Source: Cercis canadensis (taxonomy: Eukaryota; Streptophyta; Magnoliopsida; Fabales; Fabaceae). From it: a stretch of 64,000 nt of DNA. The stretch spans positions 124,001-188,000 of the forward strand of contig QAOA01000143.1 of NCBI GenBank assembly GCA_003255065.1. Direction: 5' to 3'. Each line of letters starts with the position of its first letter. Positions within the stretch are counted from its first letter, which is position 1. The notes beneath the pieces are model-generated. The model saw only the letters and a list, made by a program, of their open reading frames with translations. It was not told the origin of the DNA and made no database searches. The position numbers were made by a program, and so were the translations under genes. Shown one piece after another: positions 23,586-34,452 of this stretch.

Positions 23586-25799
23586 TAATTTAGAGACTAA
23601 ATTGGAGATTGTCGAGGGTAATTTAATAAGGGCCAATTTGAGATTCTAGGTCCAAAAAGTGTGAGTTTATCCATTCTTCTGCGCCTTTGGACACTTTCTA
23701 CGAGTATGAGGGGGTGTTGATAATTTTATTTTGAGAAATTGGCTTAGTAGATGCTTCACTCTATAATGCTACATCAATCTCAGCTAGTTGCTTTAAGGAC
23801 TGAAGGCAGAAAATTGGTTGAGGAAATAGAAAGTCAGTTACAAATTGGAGATAAGGAATCTGTGTTCATTCATTCAAGGACTTGGATAAATGAGTTTCTT
23901 AAGAATTGTAGCTAACTAATAATATTTTTAGTTATAAGGATGAATATCATTGAAGCATTTGTATTTCATGCTAGAAGAGAAACGGTAATATTTATTTGTT
24001 TATGTTTTCTTTTTAATTCGTGAATGTACTCTCGTCCTAATTATTCCAGTTTACTATAGGGATTAGCTATTATTCGTTTTGGAAAAACCATGAAAAATAA
24101 TATCTTTCTATAAATAATTTATTTAGTGAAAACTTTCTATGAATATTTGATTTTTTTGGCTTCTAATGTTTTGCAACCAACCCCTACTCATCAATGAGAC
24201 ACTAATATAAAATTTACTCCTCTAGCCAAGGGTGATGGTGATCTTGCTTTTCAACTAATCGATAGAAATAGCAACTTCAAGGACATGGAACTGAACGATT
24301 TTACTACTGAAATAAATCTCTATGAATGTGGTCGTTCATATGCTGTAGTCACCATAATGGGTCCAAAAAGTAGTGATATGCACTATTCCTCATTCAATAA
24401 CCTTATTTTTCATAAAGATGAATGGAATAAAAATACAAACAGAAAATTCTTGCCACTCTTAATTTAGCCATGACATTTAAAAAGTAGTGGTATGCACTAT
24501 TCCTCATTTTCTGGTTTTTCCTCTCTGTTCTTTGATCCTTTATCAAGTATCTCTTCTTCTCTTCTGAGTTCTTTTAAGAGCCAGCTTCAGGCTTTGCTAT
24601 TAGTGCACAGAATATCTGGAAAGACATCAAGGAAAATAAGGACCTAAATCTTCCTGGCCATAAGGTGAGTTTTTGTTGGGAAAATTATTTGGAAGTATTT
24701 AAAGCTCACCTATATTACAATTGAGTTAAACTTTGAGACCATAAGCGAGATAAATGTAACCCTCTGCCATGTATCAAATAGCTCGTATTTCCAGGGGAAA
24801 AAAGAAAAGCTACAGTTGAGCAATTGTATTCTATTTTATATTGTACATGATTGTAAGTATTAAAATTTAACTGAATTTACCTAAACTCTAACTAAACACA
24901 TTCATTTTTTTTTTTATTTCTTTGATATGATCACCCCCTAAATCAGTGTAAGGTAATAATATAAATTTTACAGGAGAATTATTTCCTTTTTAATTTTGGC
25001 TAAATTATAAGAGAACTATATGTCTATTTCATTCATTTGACTCTGCAAGCTTTTATTATACAAGCAACTTTTGCAATCTCAAATAACATTTTGTATATTT
25101 GTCAGTGTTCAGTTATTGTTTCTTGTCTATTCTTGGCTGGACAAATATAAAAGTTTCATTTGTTAGAGATTTTGGTGGCAACAATGCGCAGTGAACAGAT
25201 TAGCAATGAAGTGTAGGATACTTTTGAAAGAAATGAGGTGTATAAATTAAGTGTTTTCATATTACAGCATCTCTTGATTTGATTTTAATACGTATCCTCT
25301 AAATGGATTCACATGGACACTACCCAGGATTGGTGTAACTTACGCAAGGAGGCGCTAACCGGTTTCGTTCCTGATTTTGGGATAAGAGTTAATTCAATTC
25401 TCAAGTATTTTCTGTCAAAGTTAGTATTTTCATTTTATGTGCTTTCTACATTCTCAGCTTATGTTGATATCTTCACTATGTGTGTTATCGATATAGTCAT
25501 AGTTTCAATTTCGTTAATTCTAAATTAAAGAAAAAAAATCATTTTAATCCGTAAAATATGCCCACTTTAACAATTTAGTCCCTAATCTTTTATTTTCACT
25601 CAACTGAATCCCTGAATATTCAAATTGTCTCAACGCAAGATCTCTATAAACTACATTATCAAGCTGCTGATGGGTATTCTGTGCAACTGTTAAATATGCA
25701 AGAAAAAAAATCTTTTGCATCACTCCAACTCGCTTACACATGCCAAGTTCTTTTTTTTTTTTTCATTTTTTCTTTTGATGAAGGTTCGGTATTTCATTC

Positions 25800-25949
25800 C
25801 ATAAACTGAAAGGTTATGGAGTTAAGTATAGAAGAATTCTAAAAAAGGCTAAACAAATGGCCTTGTACTGTGATNATAAACTGAAAGGTTATGGTGTTAA
25901 GTATAGAAGAATTCTAAAAAAGGCTAAACAAATGGCCTTGTACTGTGAT
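25800..25949. other. Single-N join flanked by a 74-bp direct repeat
   Basis: N at 25875. The sequence ataaactgaaaggttatgg...tactgtgat stands before and after it with one visible difference. Most likely an unmerged contig overlap in the intron between exons 14 and 15 of copy 2. Confidence 0.75.
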
Positions 25950-28583
25950 CACCTAATCATGGCCAGAGGCCATGGTAATTAGGGGTTGTGGGTTCAATAG
26001 TCTGCTGGACCTCTTCCCCTCCCAAAACTCTCTTCTATCTATAGGTTAAAAAAATAGTTTGATATTACAAATTTAGTGTACGAATCAAAAGTCATAACTA
26101 AAAGTATTAAAAAAAAAAAAAACAATTACGCATGTGAAGTGAGTTCAAAGACTGTCTTACTCTTCAAACCATCAACTAGTTCACCTCAACCTTTAGAGCT
26201 GTATTACTTTGTTCAATCTTCAAAGATTATGAAGATTACGCAATATTAAGTAAGCTCATTTTATGTTTCTTTGATTCTAGGTTTGATGAAGAAGCCTCCT
26301 ATTTTGATGAAGCAGTAACAGCTGGACAGCGAAAGGACCTTGTAGATAAATTGTTAAAAGTAAGTTTTTCTTCCATGACCCTCGCACAAACCAATATTTT
26401 ACTACACAACAGGCTTGTTAGATGCTCTTACTTTTTCTCTTTTTTCTCTACACGATGATACAGAGGTTCATAACATACACACTTTTTTCTAATAAAGTGG
26501 CAACTGAGTTCAAGTATTTGGTGTAATTGTGAAAAACTAGATTATTGGAATGGCTAAGACGTAACAAAAGACTGGTGGAAGAGCCTTGCTCTCGTAGATA
26601 GATAACTATGACTTGCGGCCATTCTTAGCCAATGTTATTATTTCTAGAGAACATATTATTTTCTGCAAAATTAATTATATTTTTCTCCTCTATATTTGTT
26701 AGCTTGTCCAACCTGTATATGAAGCTATTCTCAGTCATTTAAGGCTGCAACATTTGAAGAAATTCATGGAAGCATTTGATAAGAGTTCAGATGAACGGAA
26801 CATGTTTGCCACGGTTGCATCAAGGATTGTTTGCATGTATTTGACAAAGATTGTGAAGGTAATGTGAGAGTTAGACAGGTCCCTTTATTTATCACTAGTG
26901 AATCTCTTAGTTCTCTATGGGAATAATGTTTTGTAGTCTAAACTGTGTATCTATAATTGTTTTATGAATTTAAATTGGATCTACTATCTGTTTAAAATTT
27001 ATAGACTATATCACAAAACAGAATAGTGCCACCTAACCAAAGTAACTAAGGTTTTTTACTCAGAAAATGGTTTTAACAATTTTTCTAATACATCGCATCA
27101 CATGATTCAATGATTTTGTTAAACAAAATTTATAGTCATGGATCGAATTAAATATTTTTTTCTTTAAAATTTAGATTGTTTCAATAAATCCCATGGGAGA
27201 TTAAAACGATTATAACATTTTTTGGGTTTTATTTTCTTTCGTTTGACATATACCTTTTTTACATCATAACTAACGTGTAGAAATAATATGGTGTATTGGA
27301 AGAGCTCAATGAGCGTAGTTAACTACAAAGTGATGTATATACAATACAATACACTGATAACTTAACCATGCAGCTGTCAGAATTGAACTTGCGAACTGGG
27401 ACAATTTGGAAGCAAAGGCTAAACTTCGGCACGATATGAATTCATACATTAATTTTAAACGTGAAGATAAAGTGGCCTCTAAAATCAGACGACTTTATGA
27501 GGCATGAAATTAGTAGTTCATTTTTATACAACTAACGAGTCATTCTCTACAAAAGAAATTATTAAAATGTTTTAAAAGAAAATATTTTTGAAGTTACTGA
27601 GGAAAATTTTTTTCTGTGTTGACTGATATAATGTACATTAATAAATTGTGTTATAGACTTCTATTTGATAAGATATATTACTCTAGTCCCAGTCATTCAA
27701 TTACTCAAACCCAATAGTTCTAGAGTAGAGTCAATTATTCATGACTCAGCCCAAGTCCTCACTTATAATATAATTAGTCAAGTTTGGCTCATGTGAGCGC
27801 AAAAAGGCTCATGTTGTTCATTCATTCAAGCTTGGCTCATTGAATTCGAGAAGCTCACCAGCTGCAAGCGAGAGGAGTATGTGATAGGAATAAAACTCTT
27901 GGTATCAAATACCCTGATTGCCATGATCGGGAATGTCCTATTAGATAGACAGAAACTTTTGTTCTTTTTTTTAATGTTTTAAATCCCATTTTTATTAATT
28001 AGCTTATATATTGCCATTGGAACTTCAGTTTTCATATATCACACACAAACCTTTGCAATAGTATTCCATTTTATAACAATTAGAAAAATCTAGCCATTTT
28101 TAAAAGGTGTGGAGATATCCTAAGTGTAAACCAAAATAAAAAACAAAAAAGTCTAGCCATCTAGTGTTCAATATTTTAACTTTTTATTACCAACTAGCGA
28201 ATCTGAATTCTAGTTCTTTCCCATTTAATAAGCAAGTAATTTAATTACCATAATTATGTCTCATTTTGTTAAGTTGTGATTTTAGATTTGATATAAACTG
28301 CTGAAAAACATTTAGCCATTGAATTTTCGAGCTAAAACCCATCTAGAGTCTAGTTGAAGATGTTGGACTAGTACTTATTGTATGTATCAATTTTCGCTTC
28401 AAGCGGTCTAGGTGCACTAATCAAATTGGTTTCCCTTTCATTCCTCACTCTATTTTTATTCGTCTAATAATTTATTTATTTTTTTCCTTTCTGATAGTTG
28501 CACTAAAACTTTTAGATTATCGGTATGAGTGTAGACATCAACTCATAATACTCTAAATTTTGTTTTTGATATGCATTTGTTAT

Positions 28584-29490
28584 TGTTAGACATAAAACCA
28601 TTTATGAGCTTTCATGTAATAGTTTAAGTTTTTAGGTTGAATTAGTTCTTGACATGATATTAGAGTCACTTTCTTAATTAAATTGAAATTTCAGCACAAG
28701 GTATAAATGGACATATGCTTTGTTCACGCTTCAAGCTCAAAGGGCTTTCAAGTGCGGTGATGTGTTAGATATAAAACTATTCATAGGCTTTCATCTAATA
28801 ACTTAAGCTTTTATGTTGAATCTATTCTTGACATAGTATCAGAACCTTTTTTACCAAGCAATAAGGAGATAAAACCCTTCTGTCCCCACTTTATCAATTA
28901 AATTGAAATTTTAGCACAAGGTATAAATAGGCTTGTGCATTGTCCATGCTTCAAGCCCAAATGACTTTCGCGTGAGGTGGCGTGTTAGAGATAAAACCAT
29001 TTTTGAGCTTTCACCTAATAGCTTAAACTTTTAGGTTGAACCAGTTATTGACATTGTATTAGACCCTTTTTGACAAAGGGGTAAGGAGATCGAATCCTTC
29101 TACTCCCACTTTACCAATTAAATTGAAATTTCAGCATAAGGTATAAGTGGACCTGTGCTTTGTACACGCTTGAAGCCCAAAGGGCTTTCATGTGAGGTAG
29201 TGTGTTAGATATAAAACCATTCTCCTGAGCTTTCATCTAATAGCCTAAGCTTTTAGGTTAATCAATTCTTAACATAGTATCAGAGCCTCTTTGACCAAAT
29301 AGTCAGGAGATCAAATCCGCCCTCACTTTCTCAATTAAATTGAAATTTCAACACATGATATAAGTGGGCATGTACTTTATCTACGCTTTAAGCCCAAAAG
29401 GCTTTTGCGTGCGGGGCCGTGTTAGATATAAAATTATTCACAGATTTTTACTTAACAGCTTAAACTTTTAGGTTAAATCAGTTATTTATA
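28584..29490 (+). mobile_element. TRIM element as a tandem array: five LTRs, four internal segments
   Basis: Five copies of a ~70-bp LTR starting tgttaga.ataaaa (28584, about 28762, 28985, 29201 and 29421; spacing ~180-220 bp) alternate with internal segments. Each LTR is followed by a primer-binding-like word (tagtatcagagcc at its best, cf. TGGTATCAGAGC for initiator Met-tRNA). Each next LTR is preceded by a purine-rich tract (cgtgaggtggcg-like). The array is bounded by a perfect 5-bp target duplication GTTAT (28579-28583 and 29491-29495), so it behaves as one insertion that later expanded by LTR-LTR exchange, or inserted as an array. Non-coding, non-autonomous LTR kin; the repeats differ at many sites, so old. 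It lies in intron 17 of RHD3-like copy 2. Confidence 0.85.
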
Positions 29491-31269
29491 GTTATTGGGA
29501 TTTAATGTGAAATTTCATAAGAGTAACTGTCACAATTACTTTTATTCTACCAAATATTTTTGAATACCAATTCACCTTGACATTAGTAATTATCATAAGT
29601 GCAAAACAAAAGCACTAAAAAAAAAATTTATGATCGTCCCATGGGAATTAGTCTACTGATGTTGTTTCTGCAGCCGAAACTGAAACAGGAATTATCAGAT
29701 TTTGTGGGATATCTTTTGTGTGAAGAAACAGATCCAACTTGGTCCAAAATAAAGAAACGTCTCAAAATTGTGGTACAGTCAACAATCCCTAAAGTTAATG
29801 CAACACTTTCAGAATTTGGCGTTGATGAAGAAGGTAGGAGAGAAAAGATTCAGAAACTGGAGGAAGATGCAAAAGAAGTAGTGGAAGCCAAGGCCAGAGA
29901 AGAATCTGGTAGGGCCAACGGGCATAGGATGAAAAGTAAGTTACATCTAATTATGGAATTTGAATTTGATCCCATTTTTTAAAATTTTTTACAAATTAGG
30001 CTTATATTTAACGAAAAACAGATTTCTCACACTTTTCAAGACTGATCGTCAGTGGAAGAGCGAAGAATAAATTGAAGCAGCTGCCAGGGCTGCTCTATAC
30101 ACTGTATGTTATCATAACTAATTGCGCACAATTATGGTTTTGATAATTTCTCTACTCTACCTTATTTTCTCATAATTTTAATCAAAAGAGACAATTTTTC
30201 TTGTTTAGTAATTGTCAGAATGGCAGAGAGACACTTTAATACAACTAGCCAGTAATCATTTTACAATGCTTCTAACAAATTTTGATCTTTTTAATTATTT
30301 ATTAAAATTTCTCCAGCCCTTGGACATGCTGGCTGGTTTGGCTGCAATCCGTCTGGAAGCTGGAAGCTGGTGATACTGATAATATTCACCAGATAGTGTC
30401 TTCTGCATTTTGGGGTTCAGGAGACCCAAACACATCAAATCATCTGGCTTCTCCATCTTGGGCAGAGGTGATATTGACTTTTTCCTTTTTGCCTTTGGAG
30501 GAAATGGGTTATACTTATACAGAAAAATAATATTGTCTAGAAATTAATTACCCTTACAATTCTGGTAGTGCTAGAGCTAGAAGAGGGTTGTTCTTTTACC
30601 TGCCATTTATGTTCATTATTTTTAACCTTAATACATTGTTTTTGTGTCATGCATTAATGTAGGTTCCACCCTCCAGAACATTGTTAACACCGATTCAGTG
30701 CATAGGGTTTTGGAAAGTGTACCTATATGAAGCAAGTGATGCTATCAAGAAGGCTCATAAGGATTTCAAGGTAACCATATTGCCCACCTATAATACTTTC
30801 CTATATGTCAGATAGTCTTTTCAAATATCTGTTGTTATCAAGCATTATTTTTGCCTTATGAAAATAATTGTCTTCTTATTTGTCACTATTGCTTGTAGAC
30901 CAATCTTTTGTAATTATTTTTAAACGTAGCCTTGTAGATTAATCAGAAATTAATTTATGAAAAAATAACCACATTAGATATTCAAACTTAATAATATTTT
31001 AGTCTTCTCAAAACTAAAATGAGGATGATCTAGTGGAATTTGAGTTTAAAAGAAGAAGAAAAAAAAAGAATAAAAAGAAAATATTGAAATGTGTTAGAGG
31101 AGTTTGGGTAATTTGTAAGAAGTTAAGAATTCAAACCTTTGTCATGTAAGCAAAAAAAATAAAAATTGAGAATTGTAAATAACTTAAATTAATTAATAAA
31201 AGAAAGAAGAGAATACTACTTAAATAGGAAAAATATTACTCAAAAGTTTAAGTGGGGTATCCAAAATAT

Positions 31270-31570
31270 AAGCTAGGGGCCTTGGTATTGGTACCGCTTG
31301 GCCAGCCAACGTGACTATGCTCGGAAAAGAGGTTTGGGAGATTACTCAAAATTCTGACAAGCTTTGGGCTCAGATCTGGTCCCACAAATATCTCTAGACT
31401 GATCACATTTCGAATTATAATGATCTGAGACTTGCCTCCTATATTTGGAAATCTATCACCAAAGTTTATTCCTTGATCTCGTGAGCTAGGGTTTCGCTTA
31501 TGGAGTAGGCAATGGGGAGTCTATTTCCTTGTGGCATCATAATACCTCGTCTTTCAAAGTTCTCATGTCA
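31270..31570 (+). mobile_element. LINE fragment (zf-RVT neighbourhood)
   Basis: The plus strand has words typical of the region after the LINE reverse transcriptase: GKEVWEITQNSDKLWAQIWS, then SYIWKSITKVYSLIS and a NGESISLWHH-like piece (usual pattern: WxxL..p.sLW..vl..kY, SxxWkxI, G.GxxvxxWxD). It is a short degraded fragment with frame changes and in-frame stops, located in the last intron of RHD3-like copy 2. Confidence 0.5.
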
Positions 31571-31670
31571 CAGTTAGCACGAATGAGAATACTCCGACAG
31601 TGAGTGATATTATAAAAATAGTTTATGGGATCAGTGAAAATGTATTATATTATGCATTGATTGATTGCAG

Positions 31671-31775
31671 AGGAAGATTAATCCGGGTTGGCTAAAAGGC
31701 GTGGTGGGCATTTTGACCACGATCATATCTATTCCATTCGAAGCAATTAATTGGGTTGAGAGAAAGATCTTCTGA
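31671..31775 (+). other. Terminal-exon candidate of copy 2 with one hydrophobic segment
   Basis: After tgattgattgcag the frame that continues exon 30663-30770 reads RKINPGWLKGVVGILTTIIS, then IPFEAINWVERKIF and a stop. The middle could form one membrane helix. This is the only hydrophobic C-terminal exon found near any of the RHD3-like copies, and it does not match the canonical NNNWLPPPWA hairpin of RHD3. Phase and acceptor agree, but the copy is a pseudogene, so use of this exon is inferred. Confidence 0.45.
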
Positions 31776-31991
31776 CAAAGTCAAGTATTTTCCGACCAAT
31801 ATCGTTGTTTAACTTTGGATTATGAAAATAAATGAATAAAGTGAGATACAATTACAAGTCATATTTTAGATATGAATTTTTTCTTGTTTGTAGTGTGGAT
31901 TTAATTATTTATGAAATTTTATCTTGTTTGATGAAAAAAGACCATTTAGTGTTCCCACATGTGAAATTACTGAAATGCCTCCTAGCCATTC

Positions 31992-32071
<80 letters not shown>

Positions 32072-32894
32072 TATTTTATCATGATAGCTACATATTTTAT
32101 AAATAATAACCAAATATATAAAAAAAAATAGCCACATAGCTTGAGAGGGATTTTAGTAATTTTTTTGTCTGCATGAACTTGAGGATCTTTTTCCTCAAAT
32201 TCTAACTATTTGTCCTTTTTCCGAAAAAAAAAAGTACCAACTTTAGTATATACTAGAAAAAAAAAATAGAAAACAAAAGCAAGACTCCAATGAAAAGGAA
32301 AAGCATGACAATAGTATAAACTTGATAAGAAAAAGTTTAAGTGTTACAAATTGAATTCAAATTGTGTCACATATATAATATAGTTAGTGAGAAGTTATGA
32401 TAAATATTTTTTTTTTTTTGCATATATCATTAAATTATTAGAGAAAAAAGGAAAAAGATAGGTTCACACCTTTTAAATATGTGTAAAAGGTTAAAATTAA
32501 TTTAAGCTCTTAAATTAAAAGTTTAGCTTGGGATTTCCCCTATTTTATTTACCAACAAACAAAAATTTAGCAACATCTTATTTTGTGCCATGGAACATGC
32601 TGATGCTGTCCAGCTTCAACTGTCAGCTATTAGGTATGTGTGTAAGTTTTTTCTTTTAATTTGGTTTTATTTTCAAATCTGTTAATTTATGTGAATGGAA
32701 ATGTAAAGTTCAGAATTAGCATTCTATAAGCTATTAGGTATGATTATAAAAAGTTAGGAATTCAAATTTGTCTGTCCTTATTAAAAAAAAAAAAAAATTC
32801 TAGACATGTGAGTGTAGGAACAATTTGAAGGTGTCAAGCTTTGATTAGTTGTGAACCTTATTGCATTATTCTTGTGGGGTACGTAATAATGTAG
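31776..32894. other. Block junction and AT-rich spacer
   Basis: Block 2 homology to the window start begins near 31940. The spacer matches 185-1223 with indels. No coding signal. Confidence 0.5.
31994..32068. repeat. 75-nt poly-T tract
   Basis: Uninterrupted T run; block 1 has a normal mixed sequence at this place (about 233). Apparent Phe-rich reading frames here are artefacts. Confidence 0.95.
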
Positions 32895-33532
32895 TTTCCT
32901 TCCTCAAGAACATTGATAACACCTATTCAGTGCAAACTTTTATGGGAAGAATTCAAGGTTGAGTAAAGAGAGACTATCTATCAGGCTCTGCTCGAATTCA
33001 GGGTACCGTATGCCCACTTTAGTCTTTTCCGTATTTCAATTTCTTTTCAGATAAATCTGTTCTTTTAAAATCCTATATGAATTAATTGAGAGTAACAAGG
33101 CTATTTTTGTTGCTAGTAATTATTTTTTTGTTATTGTTTTTAAAAGTATGAAGGTAGATTCTCAACAATTAATTTAGGAAATTCAACGTAATATTGAATT
33201 TAATAATATTTTACTCTTCTCGAAGGGTTAAAATAAGGATAGTCTAGTGATTTGCATTCAAATGAAGCAGAAAGAAAAAGAAAGAAATGAGTTTGGTTAA
33301 TGTAGCTGAGCATTTTTCATAACGATAGTGTCCGTTTGGACTTTCAGTTAATTATATGAGCTTACAGTAATACCATTCCGGTAGTTTTCCTTGAAGTTAT
33401 TTAATCTCTCGTTTATTATAATTATTTGATTTAATGATTTTTCTGTTTAATAACAACTTTCACTATGACACACACAGTCTTCCATTGCAGAAAAAAGAGG
33501 ACAAGAAACCTGCATGGGAACGAATGGCATAG
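32895..33532 (+). pseudogene. RHD3-like 3' tail, block 2 copy
   Basis: Same two exons as at the window start. 32895-33002 reads [20 protein letters not shown] and then, after KVE, the same in-frame TAA. A terminal exon follows at 33491 with KKEDKKPAWERMA and a stop. No matching 5' part lies between it and copy 2, whose own equivalent exon is 30663-30770, so this tail is an extra fragment. Confidence 0.6.
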
Positions 33533-33794
33533 CAGGATAGGAATGAGAGCATCCATAAAAAAACATCAGACAAACAACAACTTAAAAATGCACTTCAAAT
33601 TGATTTTATATTCCTACAAATTTATAATATTAAAAGCTACCTTGCCTACAGTGTGAAATAATTTGGAATAAGAAATGTAATTCAAATAATAAGTCTAAAT
33701 ATCACAAAATAAAATAAGTCAATATTTGTGTACAATTTTTAATAAATTATTAGCAAAGAAGAAAAAACTATGAACTGACAACATATAAATAAGT

Positions 33795-33985
33795 CTACAC
33801 CAAAAATTATAAAAATAAAATATATCACATAACAATAAAAGCATATGGCACCAACTAAGTATTTAATATGTCAAACTTTACCTTCATTTNTCTACACTAA
33901 AAATTATAAAAATAAAATATATCACATAACAATAAAAGCATATGGCACCAACTAAGTATTTAATATGTCAAACTTTACCTTCATT
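33795..33985. other. Single-N join flanked by a 95-bp direct repeat
   Basis: N at 33890. The stretch tctacacyaaaaattataaa...ccttcattt occurs on both sides almost unchanged. Block 1 (near 2145-2240) has it once. Likely assembly overlap. Confidence 0.8.
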
Positions 33986-34452
33986 TCTACAAAGTGCATA
34001 TGAATATGGCTTTGCGTGCTGACCTAAAACATGAAAAGGAATTTGGCTTTGCGTGAGGGCTTAGGCAAGAATTTTGTTTGATCTCTGTCCCAGCTAAAGT
34101 TCTCGTTCAGACAAGAATATGTAGCCACTGTTACTCTATCAACTCTCATCTATATATACCGATTTGACAATAGAAACCCTTGCGCTTCCATCTTCTTCCC
34201 CTCCTAGTCCTGTAAGATCTGATTTCTTCGTCCTCTTCAGTGGTATTTCTTGGTCTCTCAAGATCTGATCATTGCTTCCTTGGTAGTCATCCACCTTGAA
34301 GGCCACGCAGCCCAAATCATCAATAGCAACCATCACGACTGAAAAAACCCTAAACAAGGAGTCCTCTCTTTATCACTATTTGCTGACTCCTCTCTCTGTA
34401 TGCATCCACATTTTAGCATTCTGAAGCTAAAGAACAAACTCAACTCTTAAAA
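33970..34452 (+). promoter_or_regulatory. Promoter and 5' UTR of RHD3-like gene 3
   Basis: Nearly identical to 2231-2710, including ctatatata (about 34150-34158) and the pyrimidine-rich leader. It leads to ATGA|gtagg at 34453. Confidence 0.5.

Larger units (their letters stand above)
22656..31775 (+). pseudogene. RHD3-like copy 2, pseudogene lacking most of the GTPase domain
   Basis: Exon-like parts: 22656-22659, 22754-22801, 24226-24375 (LAFQLIDRNSNF to IMGPKSS), 24580-24664 ([20 protein letters not shown]), 25167-25238, 25328-25419, 26281-26359, 26703-26858, 27374-27501, 29674-29935, 30317-30468, 30663-30770 and a last exon 31671-31775. Everything between the first half of the P-loop and the middle of exon 12 is gone, so GKST, switch, G3 and G4 motifs are absent. 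Other faults: the donor after the P-loop exon is AT, an in-frame TAG lies in exon 13, exon 16 has lost seven bases relative to gene 1, and exon 20 has a short tandem duplication (gctggaagctgg) that shifts the frame. Exon 18 is well preserved (LKQELSDFVGYLLCEETD). The introns hold a copia gag fragment, a TRIM array and a LINE fragment. It is more diverged from genes 1 and 3 than those are from each other, so it is the older duplicate. Confidence 0.75.

Noticed and set aside
28650-29290. tRNA gene suggested by tatcagagcc words
   Set aside because: These are primer-binding-site remnants of the TRIM; no cloverleaf can be drawn around them.
28584-29490. CRISPR-like or satellite array
   Set aside because: The repeats carry LTR ends, primer-binding-like words and an outer target duplication, so it is a TRIM array; plants have no CRISPR.
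31832-32131. Phe-rich reading frames
   Set aside because: They are translations of the poly-T tract.
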